This document shows positions 42,769 to 54,295 of a DNA stretch of 64,000 bases, in pieces. A model generated the notes under the pieces. It did not search any database and was not told the origin of the DNA. It saw nothing but the letters and a program-made list of their open reading frames with translations. Origin of the DNA: Harmonia axyridis (lineage: Eukaryota > Arthropoda > Insecta > Coleoptera > Coccinellidae). A program made the position numbers and the translations under genes. Location of the stretch: NCBI RefSeq assembly GCF_914767665.1, contig NC_059503.1:39866001-39930000 (forward strand), in the 5' to 3' direction. The first letter of the stretch is position 1. Each line of letters opens with the position of its first letter.

Positions 42769-42829
42769 GGGTATATTCGAATTTTTCAAGTGAAAAAGTG
42801 TTGAAGAGCAATTTTTATTGCTCAATTCA

Positions 42830-43798
42830 TACAAATATATTGGTTAATGAGGAAGAACAAATTTTACCCAAATTCCTAAATTATCTGAAAAAGTGAGCAG
42901 AATTTGGCAGATTGTTTCTAACGAAACTAATCATGGATATTTTTAAGTCATTACTTTCAAAACCAACAGAGAATAATGATGTGGCCTATTGTAAAAGAAT
43001 ATGAGCAGGTATTCATACAAATATGGCGATAGAGAGCTTGAATAAATATCCGAAATCTAATAAAATAGAAGGAAAAGAAAATAAGGTATTATACATAATT
43101 CTATTCTTGCAATTATCAATTTACGAGTATTCATTGTTTTAGAGTTGACAAGCTATCAGATTTGTTGGAAGAAATCGTTGATGAGAAGATGTGGATGAAA
43201 ATTATGAGAAATGAAAGACCTAACTCTAACAACTATCAACAAAAAATTTCTGTAGAATCTCATAAAAAAGCAGAAACAATGAAAGACTCAATAGAGGTAT
43301 ATGATGATAAATATTATAATACACAATTTATATCATCATGTGATCCAGATTGTGGTTTAGGATATTGTAGTCATTGTTAAATATGCTTGCACAAATATAA
43401 ATGTGAGTGTTCCACTAATAGCATCAAAGTTATATTGTGCAAGCATTTGCATGCTGTTACTATGTTCGGACAAAGAATAAATTCTGTTTAAGATGACGGC
43501 AACAATTTAGAAATTAATGAGCCATCAACAAGTTAACTATAATGAAGATGTGGGACATTTTATAGATGAAACCATTTCTAGTTCACAAAATTTCACATCT
43601 ATAAGCAATGACACAGAAAATGTAAGTTAAAGCAAGCTCAATTCAAGTTTTTGTATAATTCATTATTTCAACTGTTTAAGGATTTGCTGAAATGTGTAAA
43701 ACAATTGAAGACTCTCAATGCAGAAGGAAAGAGGAAATTATTTGCAACTATCAATGGAAAATTTTCCAAACATAGGGTCAATGCCAAGAAGAATTAAC
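42830..43798 (+). pseudogene. MULE transposase C-terminal remnant with SWIM finger
   Basis: Broken frames give NEEEQILPKFLNYL, then HTNMAIESLNKYPKSNKIEG (43015-43075). After what looks like an intron (43086-43142, AAG|GTATTA to TTTTAG), VDKLSDLLEEIVDEKMW begins the longest open piece (43147-43380). That piece ends with CGLGYCSHC and a stop. Readthrough shows CLHKYKCECSTNSIKVILCKH, i.e. the C-x-C...C-x-H SWIM zinc finger (43385-43460), and then DLLKCVKQLKTLNAEGKRK (43680-43740). The catalytic DDE domain is not found. The order matches the C-terminal third of animal MULE transposases. Confidence 0.65.
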
Positions 43799-43800
43799 AT

Positions 43801-45340
43801 CTAAGAAGTGAAAATTGAGAAGTAAATCTATTTCCCAAGAAAAAAATGAATAGTATGCATCTTCTATGAAAATGACTTTTCTCCAAATTCATATTCTTTT
43901 TTCATTTTTAGCAGAGACTAACAGAACTTCATAGCAAATAATTTAGAACATTGAAATGAGATTGACAAAAAAATCGAGGTAATAAATTCTAACTGAACCA
44001 GCATGTTACACATATAAGAGACGTACAATGTTCAAATGTGGATAGAAGAACCAGTCAATATCAAAATAAAATATGACATACATCCTTTACATAAATCAAT
44101 GAAATTAATTATAATTAATATAATATAATTATATATAATTTTGAACAACTGTAAGTTTTCTTACAATAAACTACTTCCTGTATTGATTATACGATTTCAT
44201 TTCCCATAACTCAATGAAAGTGTATTCTCAACTGTATTGAACAGCCAAAATTCTCTATGCTGTAAAGAATTTGATACAGATTTTATTATATTTCCATTAT
44301 ATGCATTATATCCTAATCTGAAAATAAAATTACCTCATTAGCATTTTTAGTAATGGAGCGTCTGCCCAGTAATATCGTTAAACTATTCAGTATATTATTA
44401 TAGAGTGCAAGAAAACCTAAAAATTAACAATTTGGATTTCTTATTAAAAAAAAAGAAATATTTAATTCATATTTATTATGATACAAGTGACAAAATTGGT
44501 CCTCCAATTTTTTTATCAATCATATACTTATTATTGTCCGAGTGTTTACTTAACCATAATCACTGAATGATATTACCCTTCTGTATTGAAACCCCAAGAG
44601 AAATCTTTTTTGAGATTCATGAGTGGTTTCTGAATGATCTATATATAATAGTATAAGGGATGCTACAATCTGAAATAATCTTTTTCTTGCCCTGATCCTT
44701 CGCATAACACATTGATTTAAAGTTTGAAATTATTATCAAGGTGAAATGTCAAACTAATCTTGATATGAAACAAGCTAGTAGTACTTTTAAAAATCCATTT
44801 CTAGATATTTTAATGTAATTTCTTAAAGTTCAATCCATTATTACAAACAATAAATTTCTGAATTACATAAAATAATTATAAAAAGCTTTAATTTGAATGC
44901 TTATTCATAGTAACAAAAGGGCACTTTCAATTCAATCTCATCATACAAACTTTTCTTTCATATTATCAAATCATATTAATTGATCAACCTACAAATAAAT
45001 ATAATAATAATAAACAACTTCTATCATATTCGCATCAATGGTCACTTTAGTTCTATGTTGTGTAGCCTTTAGAAAAGTTTCCTTGGAAATTTTTGCAGTC
45101 TTTCCCTTATTGGCACTAGTTCAGTTCTGTATAGTGTGTTTATATTCAAAAATTGGTCTGCAGAAGATTTTGTATATTTTTGTAGCTGTTGATATAATAA
45201 TACCAAATTTCATCTACAAAGAAAGCTCAATTAAAGACGAATTCTGGAAAATTCTACATATATACTGTTTCATTCCACTCCGCAATTAAAATGGGAAACA
45301 ACAGAAAATGTAAATTTTGTTGTTGTTTGGAACAAAATAA
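43801..45340. other. MULE interior without recognised genes
   Basis: AT-rich MULE sequence. An 83-codon frame at 45038-45289 encodes a hydrophobic stretch (LLALVQFCIVCLY, ILYIFVAVDIII), but nothing identifies it as a gene. Confidence 0.35.
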
Positions 45341-46284
45341 CATCAACGTCAAAATCGTATTTGAAGGGAATTCTCGACATTCTCGCGCATGACAGTTACA
45401 TTTCATTTAGGATCTTTGGGAGTACCCGTAACTCATGAGCTTCGGGTCCAAATATTTGGTCCGTTTTAGCTTATCCTCTAGGGAGCTAGGGAGAAGGAGC
45501 CAAATTTTAGGCTCCGCCCTAATTAAAGTAGGAAGAAGGGGGTTCGACGTTGCCAAATTGAAGGGCGAACTTTGAACTATTTTTCTGTGACATTAACAGA
45601 AAAATAAATAATTTCTATTTTTTATGTCTATCTCAATCTAAAATAAATCTAGCACCTATAAATATGGAAAAAACAAATGGATAACAATAACTAAAGCTTT
45701 AAATTATATTTTGATAGTAATTCGAGGTCACTTTTACTGTCATACAATAATTCCACCATTGCCAAATGTACATATTACATTGGATCTATTTTTCAATTCA
45801 ATACATTTATTTCGATTTTCCATAATAAACCATGAGTGATATATATATAAACTAACTGTATTTAACATAAGCAGTAGAATGAGCTAATTATAAATTATAA
45901 TAACACCAATAATCGAATTTTGAAGAGACACCCCACGTGTACATCTTTGACATTTGTCACAGAGAATGTCGTTTATGTCACAGCGTTGCCAAGTTTGTAT
46001 CGCAATGAAAACCGCTGGGTCCAAGGCAGCGGATTTGAAGTCAATTTTTTTCGTCTAAGAACCGACAACGTTGTAGGTTGTATCAAAAGTTGCCTATCAT
46101 AAAATGGTTTTTAATTTATTAGAATATGACGATTGAATCAAAATTTATGTTTAAAATGAAAAATACATCTAAATATCAACAATTGAACAAATTATGGTAA
46201 TTTTGCATCTATATCGGGGGCTTGAGCAGAGTGGGCGTGGCTCCTTCTCCCTAGCTCCCTAGGGATCTTTATGAATCGGTACCC

Positions 46285-47410
46285 TGGTCACGTTCCCGCC
46301 CCTATCGTCAATTCAACGTAGATCGTTTCGTTTACTGAATTTTCGGGGAATCCCTGACCTGATCGATGTTCATTGTCATTGTTGTCAACCGAATTCGTTG
46401 CTTGCTATTCTATTAGTGAATATTTCTCCGAGTTCATAATCATATTGATTGGATATTGGATTATCGTTAGTGTGTTTTGTGAAGTACGTTGTTTGGAATA
46501 ATCTGAATGAAGGTAAGACACATCAGTATTCAGCAAAAGCATAAAGCATACATAAAACGGGTGAGTTTGTTTCAATGAACGTCAGAACTTTATACTTTGA
46601 CGCGTGCAAATGAACGTCATATTTCCGTACACATAGAAATCTTTGAAGCTGATACCTTTAATACCATTTTCATTACCTTTAGTCCAAAATCCGTCTGTAG
46701 TACTGTAGTATTATTGCGCTCTTCGGTTTCTTGCTGAAAACCAAATTTTTATGTTTATTTATAATAAGGAGAATATACCGGATGGTTCAAAAGTCTGGAA
46801 ACGGTGAAATTATGTCGCGCACAGGTGGAAAATCTGAATTCTGATACTGGGGTCTTCAGTTATTCCCAGTGAGAATAGAATCAGTGTATTCAGCAAAAAT
46901 TTTACAACCGCATTGGTCGAAACCAAATTTTTTTGTCCATTTTTGGGCCCTATGCAGCGTTTTTTGATCGAAAATCCGGGGGCGTTCATTCAGATGAGGA
47001 TGCAAAAATTTGTATTTTGATACTGATATATAGTTGAAATCTGTGATATAGACGATATTTCATTAAAAAAACAAGTGAACGGATTTTGTTCCGAAAAAAA
47101 ATAGAAAATACAAGGTTCATTTTTTTTCTTCCCTTAGCAGAAAACCGATGAGTGCAGTAATTCTGCAGCCGGATCTCGTACTACTTCACACTTCATGCTC
47201 TACATTTATTTGATTTTGCCAAAAAAATTCATTATGAGATGGTTGTTTTTCATGCAGTTTGCAGTATAGTATGTATTACTTAAACAAACCAAAGTGTCCT
47301 ACTAATTTTAAAATGTGGAACTGAATGAAATGTGAAAAGCGCCTTTTCAGTTAAATAAACTCACCGAAAACGAAGATGGTTGTCTAATAAATATCAATTT
47401 ATTTTAATAG
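46285..47410 (+). promoter_or_regulatory. Promoter, 5' UTR exon and intron of the outer hAT
   Basis: A less AT-rich stretch to 46512 ends at a strong donor, GAATGAAG|GTAAGAC. The matching acceptor TTTTAATAG lies at 47410, immediately before the transposase ATG. The first exon contains no upstream ATG that is in frame with the transposase and likely to be used. The exact transcription start is not determined. Confidence 0.45.
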
Positions 47411-50400
47411 ATGAGTTATCATCATAAATCTGGCTCCCAAAAACGTAAAGAGCAACAGCAGAAGTTGGAGCACATGAGAAAAGGAAGAAGAACTCTTGAA
47501 AACCTTGGGTTTACTACCTCAAAAGTAACTCCAGGCATTTCAAAAGTGAATGAAACCTGTGATGAAGTTTCAGAAACCTCCAATATATCATCGCCTGGTC
47601 CTGTACCTTCACCTTCAAGCCCCATTTCCAGTAGTTCTGTTGGGCAAAACGATGATCTCCTACGAAGTGGAATCATTTCAAACGCAGTTAAAGTTGATAG
47701 CAATCAAGATATAAATATGAATATCGATAGTGGAGTACACTTCGATATAGGAAATTTGAGAAACGTTACTCCCGTCATTATTGAAGAAGCTGTGAGAAAA
47801 GGACCTGAACCCATTCCATCACAACTTCCTCCTGATAGCAACGGAATGCCATTTCCCCAGGGCCCCCGCAACCGCGCGTGCAACGCGTGCACCGCACGCG
47901 GGCGCCACTCTAAAAGGGCGCCAAAACCTCTTATAGAGGTGAAGAATCGATGGACCAAAGGTTTTCGAAAAAGATTCTTTCAAATTTTTCAACAATTTTT
48001 TTTCCAAACTTTTTTCTTGCAATTTATACAAGTTTCTGAACGTCGCAATCGGCATGAAATATCTAGATATTGTTTTCCAAAAACGCATGCTCGATGCTAA
48101 TCCTAGGGCATTTTTTGCGCTATGTGCTGCACACAGCTTAAATTTAACTGAAAATGATGCTGCTAAGGTTTAAAATAAAACAGTGGACTCTTTTGATATT
48201 GTAAAAGAACTTTATATATATTTCTCTTCATCCACAAAAAGATTGGAATGTTATAAACAGCATGATCCTCAGTTACGTATAAAACCCCTAAGTGATACTA
48301 GATGGTCTAGTAGAATTGATGCTAAAGTTTCATTTCATTCAAATATGTGATAGCCTTTTAGAAATAGCAGAAAATGATACTTTTAACATAAAACAAGACA
48401 TAAAGCAAGTTCTCTTTGATTAAATATTCATTCTTTTAAATTTATTATCAGTATCATAATTTCTTATGATGTTTCATTCCAGATTAATATTGTAAGCAAC
48501 ATGATGCAAAGTGTAGCGATTGACATTAAGGTGTACCAAAACCATTTGAAGAATTTAGTTGATCATTTCAAAAATTATAGGGATGATAATGCTCTTGAGG
48601 AAAAACTTGCGGGAGCTGGAAAACTAGCGTCTGTTCTTGAGATAGATCAAGGTTTTTCTCCATTATATACTGTAAGACGAAAGTATAAACCGAAATTGTT
48701 CGATTATGAACAGACAGAAGATCCAAAAATCGCTTTTAAAATAAATTTCTTTTAGAAAATAATTGATCAAACACTAAGTTCCTTAAATAGTAGATAAAGT
48801 TAACGTTTTCTGTTTTATTTGTGATATTCTTAAATTAAATGACAAATATCTATTGAAATGCTGTCATGCTCTTCAACAAAAGCTAACTGATGACAGGAAA
48901 AAAAGAGACTGACGTGAAAGAAAATGATTTATTCAACGAGATAAAAGCCCTAAGATTGTTTTCATTATCTGAAAATCCTCTTGAAATTCTACAATATATT
49001 TTTGAAAATAATCTAACTTCTTCTCTACCGAATCTTAGTATTGCCTCAAGAATCCTTCTCACTTTACCTGTGTCCTGTGTCTGTTGCTTCTGGTGAGAGA
49101 TCATTCACTGAATTAAAAATTTTTAAAAACTATTTGAAGTCTACCATGTCTCAAGAAAGATTTTCTGCATTGGCAATCTTAGATATAGAGCAAGAGATAC
49201 TCGATAAAATTGATTGATTGATAATATAAAAGAATTTGCAGCAGCCAAATCTAGAAAAACATCCATTCAATTTCTGGATTAATCCTAATTAAATGTTTAT
49301 GCCTTTATGAATAATTTATAGAAGAATACAGCTTAAGTTTTGAAACACATTTGAAATGTATTATGTTACAAATAACACCATAAAGTTCTTAAGGCAATGA
49401 AGGTTGCTGATAGATTTTCATCCATTCTACACTAAATACTCAACTAAACTTAAGAAAAAAAATTTCCGATTATACAGTAGTACTTTTCTCCACCTCCCCC
49501 CTTTAAGGGGCGCCAAAATGTTCCGCACGCGGGCGTTGATGTCCCTTGCGGGGGCCCTGCATTTCCCAAATATCTATTAAATTTAAACATGAAAAATGGG
49601 GAGGTTGTATCAAGAGACTGGCTAACTTGGAGTTCCTCGAGGCAAGCACTGTTCTGTTTTCCCTGTAAAGCAACAAGGTCACAACATTCTTCTCGGTTTG
49701 TAACTGAATATGGTTGGAGTCCTACAAATTTCTACAGAAAATTGTATAACAGAATTCCTGAACATGAAAATAGTATCGGTCATCGATCATCATACCTAGA
49801 GTGGCGGGGTATAGAACAAAATATTTTCAATAAAAAGAATATCGATAACTTAGTATTGAAATCTTTAGAAAAAGAGAAAGAGAAGTGGAAAGAACTATTG
49901 CAAAGATTTCTTCAAGTGATTCTATTTTTATCTGAAAGAGGACTAGCATTAAGAGGATCATCTAGTTTGATTGGTAATCCAAACAATGGCAATTTTCTTG
50001 GTATATTGGAGTTGCTAGCAAATTATGATACCATATTAGCAGAGCATCTAGATGCTGTTAAAGATTCTCAAGAAACTAAGAAACGTATGCAAGTACACTA
50101 TCTCTCAGCCGAAATTCAAAATGAATTCATTTCACTTTGTGCTGAACATGTTATGGAAAAAATTTTAAACGAGAGAAAGCTGGCGAAATATTTTTCTTTA
50201 ATCGTCGATGCTACCCCTGATAGTTCTCATGACGAACAAACAACGTTTATATTACGTTATGTCTGGCTGAATGAAGATGGCAAATACCAAGTGTTTGAAA
50301 GATTTTTAGAATTCATCAACTGTAATAAAAAAACTGGGGAAGATATAGCAAACATGATTTTAGAAAATTTGAAAAAGCGCAATATTAGCATAGAAGATTG

Positions 50401-51676
50401 CCGTGGACAAGGATATGACAATGGAAGCAACATGAGCGGACAATATAAAGGCGTGCAGGCAAGGATCCTGGCCCTCAATCCCCTTGCCATATGGTCTCCT
50501 TGTGCTTGTCATAGTTTGAACTTATGTGGTGTCCATGCAGCAGAATGTTGTCCCCAGGCTGTTACATTTTTTGGAATAATCCAAAAGCTGTACAATATAT
50601 TTAGTGCTAGTCCTTCCAGGTGGGAGATTTTAAAAAATAAAATAGATGTATCCCTGCATTCTCTTTCTACAACTCGCTGGTCAGCTAGAGTAGAAAGTGT
50701 CAAACCGGTCTGCAACAAGTTGCCCGGAATAAAGGATGCAATTCTAGAGGTATTTGAGCTCAATTTGACATCAGAAGTGCGAGTTGAATTGAATGGTATT
50801 TTATCATATTTGGGATCATTTGAATGTCTCTTAATGGCTTCAACGTGGCTGAAAGTACTTACAGCTATCAACTATAGAAGTGTTATTCTTCAAACGGAAT
50901 CCATAACTTTGGACATTGGAACCGAAAATTTGAAGTCTTTGCTGGAAGATCTTAATATTATAAGAAATAGTTGGTCGAAAATATTGAATGAATGTAGAGA
51001 AGTAGCAAAAAATTTAGAAATGTCAACCGAAATGCCTACGTCCGAGAAGAGGAAACGCAAAAGAAAGCAATTTTTTGACGAAACGAATTCAGAACAGGAT
51101 TTTTCATCAGAACTTAGTGGGGAGGATTACTTCAGAATAAATGTATTTTATTCAATTCTAGATGCTGTTATTTTGAATATTTCTACAAGATTCCAAGCAA
51201 TTAAAAATATTGTGCATATGTTCAGTGTCTTATGGAAATTTTTACACTTAGAAGATGCAGACATTGAAGAGAGGGCCACTAATCTCCAAATTCAGTACCA
51301 CTTAGATACTGATTGTAAATTAACAGAAGAGATCAAGCACCTCAAGGTTATCTTTTCTGCTACTTTTCAAATGAATGATCTTACCCCACTAAATCTTCTG
51401 AATGAAATTCACAAATTAAAATTGGATACCTTGTTTCCAAATATTGTGATATCCTTAAGAATATTTTGCACTTTGCCTGTGACTGTAGCCCAAGCTGAAA
51501 GGTCTTTCAGCCACCTTTCAAAAATTAAAAATGTTCTTAGATCTACCATGACTCAGGGACGATTGAGTGCTCTAGGCTTATTATCGATCGAGTCAAGAGT
51601 AGCTAGAAGATGCGATTTTTCTAAAATTATAGCAAATTTTGCTACTGCAAAATGCCGAAAGGCTCACATAAAATGA
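47411..51676 (+). CDS. hAT transposase (ZMYM1-like), split by a nested hAT
   Basis: Two exactly in-phase pieces, 47411-47857 (149 codons) and 49568-51676, form one open frame of 851 codons when the nested element and one 8-bp duplication copy are skipped; the junction falls between codons. Domains, numbered in the second open piece from its ATG at 49589: TTF-type zinc finger with ALFCFPC and HENSIGHRSSYLEW (about 20-72); IVDATPD with a catalytic Asp near 207; RGQGYDNGSNMSG with Asp near 277; CACHSLNLCG (C-x2-H); TTRWSARVE; a basic KRKRKRK stretch; and the C-terminal dimerisation block AERSFSHLSKIKN near 637. All parts of a hAT transposase are present. As it stands the gene is interrupted, although an internally initiated 695-codon product from 49589 would lack only the N-terminal tail. 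Activity is not shown by sequence alone. Confidence 0.88.
47858..49559 (+). mobile_element. Nested hAT inside the transposase gene, 8-bp duplication
   Basis: It starts CAGGGCCCCCGCAA and ends TTGCGGGGGCCCTG, perfect inverted ends over 13 bp. CATTTCCC flanks it at 47850-47857 and 49560-49567. Subterminal CCGCACGCGGGCG occurs near both ends. Its 1.7 kb carry the remains of another ZMYM1-like transposase. Inserted between two codons of the outer hAT gene. Confidence 0.92.
48078..49215 (+). pseudogene. Second hAT transposase, degenerate
   Basis: Pieces in order are KRMLDANPRAFFALCAAHSL with the C-x2-H motif (48083-48140), DIVKELYIYFSSSTKRLE, PLSDTRWSSRIDAK (48292-48325), the open piece MMQSVAIDIKVYQNHLKNLVDHF (48501-48755), NEIKALRLFSLSENPLEI (48935-48990), and the C-terminal SVASGERSFTELKIFKNYL with STMSQERFSALAIL (49080-49180). 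Several stops and frameshifts interrupt them. The N-terminal zinc finger and the first catalytic Asp are missing, so it depends on other copies for movement. Confidence 0.75.
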
Positions 51677-52040
51677 TTCGTGTTTTTTGTAGCGGTCTTC
51701 GAAGTAATTTTTACCTAATTTTTTCAGTATTTAGTGCAGCTGTGTTTCTCAACTCTTTATAGTATATACTTAGTAAGCCAATTCATGTTTCTGGAAGGTT
51801 CTAATTCCAATAATTTTACTTGCATAAAGCAGTATAAAGTCCATGTAAGAAAAAATATGATAAACTTTTATTTTTCCTTCCCTAATTTCTTCTACATTAA
51901 AAAAATTACAATGTTCAATGATTTTGATTTCAGAAGGCATATATCCTAATCTTATTATACCGATTATACGGTTAAGTAACACCATCGGGGGGCCCGTATT
52001 TTTGGGGCCCGCCGAAGCTCTCGACGGCCCTGGATGTGAC

Positions 52041-53192
52041 GTCACAAACACTCAGCATACACGGTATACATCATGCATACATATCACGATGTAAAAATGT
52101 TATTCTCATAATAAGCCAATCAGCGTTCCAGTTTTCCAATATGATTTTATAACCAACAATAAATTGTGTTTGTATTTGTAATTCTTGTATGGTAGCAATG
52201 AACAGATAAATTAGTTTTTATTGTCACTTATTTATTACAAGTTCTGTTTTAGGTTTCAGGTAGAGTAAGATCAGGTAATCCATGAGAAAATAAATTTAAA
52301 ACAAAATAAGACCGGGTTTTTCCTCATATTGTATTTCAATGTTCTAATATATCTGACATCCTTACTTGTGATTAAAATAATCCTTCAAAATCAACTATAG
52401 GTATCAAAGTTAAATTCTGTTCCTCGGCATTTACTGAAGTATCAAATTTATAATTATCACACCTATGATTGTAGAACTTCCCCAAATGTTCCTTGTATGG
52501 AAAATATTAATGATTCTAACAATAGCCATCTACGTGATCCAGAATTATCATATCAAATTAAAATGAATTACCTACTAATTGATCGCTACTTATAATCTCT
52601 TTTTTTCATATCCACCTATAACCTCCAAATGAGCTGAAAATGAAGTACCAAAGAAGACCTGTGATAATTAAAGTGAATTACGAAATGAGCACTGTAACGC
52701 AGGAAGATAGATTAAACCAACTGAAGATTTTTATCTTTCATGTATGTGTAGAAATTTGAATATTGCTTCAGAAATGTATCAATTCAGTTGTTCATCAGAT
52801 ATAATTTTATAAAGTAGGTATAAATAGGTATTTTTTTTCAGTCAGGTATAGTGTAAATCTTCCAATTTAATGTATATTATGTATTGATTTTTATGAATAA
52901 TTATTATTTTAAGCAAATATGTAAATTTCCTTTGATAAATAAAACTTTTCAATTATATTTTTTTGTTATAATTCGAAATTATAACAACATAACCTAAAAT
53001 AAATACTAATAATATTCCAACAATTTCAATGAATTGTCATACCTTCATATTCAAATTTTCCCACCATATAACACTAAGTGATGGCGGACAAAATATCGGC
53101 CATATTGTTGCCTTGATTTAACACGGCGTTAGCACTTCTTATATTGTATTTAGTATTATGTGGTAAGTACTGACACTACTTACTGCGTTCGG
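52041..53192. other. Intergenic, nothing identified
   Basis: AT-rich with a small palindrome TTATAATTCGAAATTATAA (52964-52982). No gene or element boundary is supported. Confidence 0.4.
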
Positions 53193-54295
53193 TATATGTC
53201 CACCGGTGCGGAGCGTGCAGTGTAAGGTGTAAACGGTTGATAGGTCACGTGACCACGGTGCAATAGGTGCGATTTGCCGAACGATGACGGAGCTGATATC
53301 GAAGAATTTTTGAATGTGTTTTGTGAAATGAAAAAAAGCAATTTCGTCGACTGAAATTATGGGAGACGGTCAGACTAGATCTAATTTGTCTCCTCGTGAT
53401 ATCAGGATGTATTCTACATAATGTGTCCATCTTGAAAGAGTTGAAAGGAGATAATCCTGAGGATATTGTTGAAACCACTCAATGAAAAAGTTGGAAATTT
53501 TGTAGACATCGAAAATATGTATCATCAATCAGGGAACCAATTAGAAGAGAGTAAAAGGAATTTTATAATCTATTCTTTGAACATGGATGAATGATTTCTT
53601 CGCTGAGATACAATTATGTACTTCGTAAAATAAACCTTTATTTTTGATAATAATAATCGTTTCCTAATTGCCTTCAACATATACAAACATAAGAAAAAAC
53701 TCTAAATGTATAAAGAGATTTTGCATAATAAGCTTATAATTCATGATTATTGTATTTCCAAAATTCTCAGATTCGTGCATGATGTTCAAAGACAACCAAT
53801 GCATGTAGCTTTTTTCAAACCAATCCTTAATTTCTAATTTTTAGGTTTAAAGCTTAATACTATCTACTGGATTTCAAGAGAAAATTAATATAATCAGAAA
53901 AGGCATCAATTGTAATATTTGTAATGTCCGGTTTAGTCTCCTCTATAAAAATAAATTTATTTCTTATTGTGAAGCCTCCAATTTTCATTTGTATTGTCCT
54001 GAATATAAAACTTATTTTTGTTCAATATAACCTCTTGAAATAAAAAATTCCTATCCCACAGAATTTGGCGTACTTCTTTTCTTCATTTTTATGTTAATAT
54101 TATTGTAATCTATGGTCCACAGTTCTCACCCTTTTCTCCGTCTACCTAGGCGGTGCGAAAGGTTAAGCACCGGTGCATTCGGTAATCGGTTGACATTTAC
54201 AGAACGCAGAAAAGTGCAGAAAGGTGTGATTTGCCGAACGCTTAGGGAGCTTACGGTAGGAATGGTGCGAACGGTGTGACATATACCGAACGCAG
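53193..54295. mobile_element. PIF/Harbinger element, internally deleted
   Basis: CTGCGTTCGGTATATGTC at 53193 is mirrored by GACATATACCGAACGCAG ending at 54295. TGCGATTTGCCGAACG occurs in both subterminal regions (53268-53284 and, as GTGATTTGCCGAACGC, at 54226-54241). A minus-free frame in the left part reads RLDLICLLVISGCILHNV (53370-53425), the C-terminal LHN block of Harbinger transposases, followed by stops. The 3-bp flanks are TTA and TAT, so the expected TTA/TAA duplication is not exact. Confidence 0.65.
53330..53590 (+). pseudogene. Harbinger transposase C-terminal remnant
   Basis: KLWETVRLDLICLLVISGCILHNVSILKE continues to LKGDNPEDIVETTQ and a stop near 53483. The I-LHN motif and the following acidic stretch are typical for the end of PIF/Harbinger nucleases. 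The catalytic part is absent. Confidence 0.5.

Larger units (their letters stand above)
41664..45477 (+). mobile_element. MULE (MuDR superfamily) with 9-bp target duplication
   Basis: The ends AGGATAAGCTAAAACGGACC and GGTCCGTTTTAGCTTATCCT are perfect inverted repeats over 20 bp and continue with one mismatch for about 36 bp. The 9-bp CTAGGGAGC flanks the element at 41655-41663 and 45478-45486. A 9-bp duplication and a transposase remnant with a SWIM zinc finger identify it as a Mutator-like element. It contains a further insertion (41845-42768). Confidence 0.85.
41633..46284. mobile_element. MITE-like element with GGGTACCGATTCAT termini, split by a MULE
   Basis: GGGTACCGATTCATAAAGAT at 41633 is mirrored by ATCTTTATGAATCGGTACCC ending at 46284. 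The inverted repeat continues across the inserted MULE: CCCTAGGGAGC on the left of the MULE resumes as TAGGGAGAAGGAGCC at 45482, matching GGCTCCTTCTCCCTAGCTCC at 46238-46257. Without the MULE the element is about 830 bp. I see no target duplication, so its superfamily stays open. Confidence 0.75.
41351..52032 (+). mobile_element. Outer hAT transposon (ZMYM1-like), 10.7 kb with nested inserts
   Basis: The left end CAGGCCCGACGAGAG and the inverted right end CTCTCGACGGCCCTG match at 13 of 15 positions. The identical 8-bp GATGTGAC flanks both ends. The element carries one transposase gene (47411-51676, interrupted) and, upstream, a probable 5' UTR exon ending at the donor GAATGAAG|GTAAGAC (46512) with its acceptor at 47410. 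Two insertions inflate it: the MITE/MULE nest at 41633-46284 and a second hAT at 47858-49559. Without them and one duplication copy it would be about 4.3 kb, a normal size for the family. Confidence 0.9.

Noticed and set aside
45038..45289. 83-codon hydrophobic ORF that could suggest a chemoreceptor or membrane protein
   Set aside because: No family signature, lies inside the MULE, and AT-rich DNA often gives hydrophobic frames.
47704..48088. Minus-strand ORFs of 84 and 89 codons
   Set aside because: They are antisense to the transposase gene and the GC-rich end of the nested hAT.
41351..52032. Endogenous virus or retroviral insertion
   Set aside because: No LTRs, gag, protease or envelope-like frames; the ends, duplication and transposase are those of a hAT DNA transposon.
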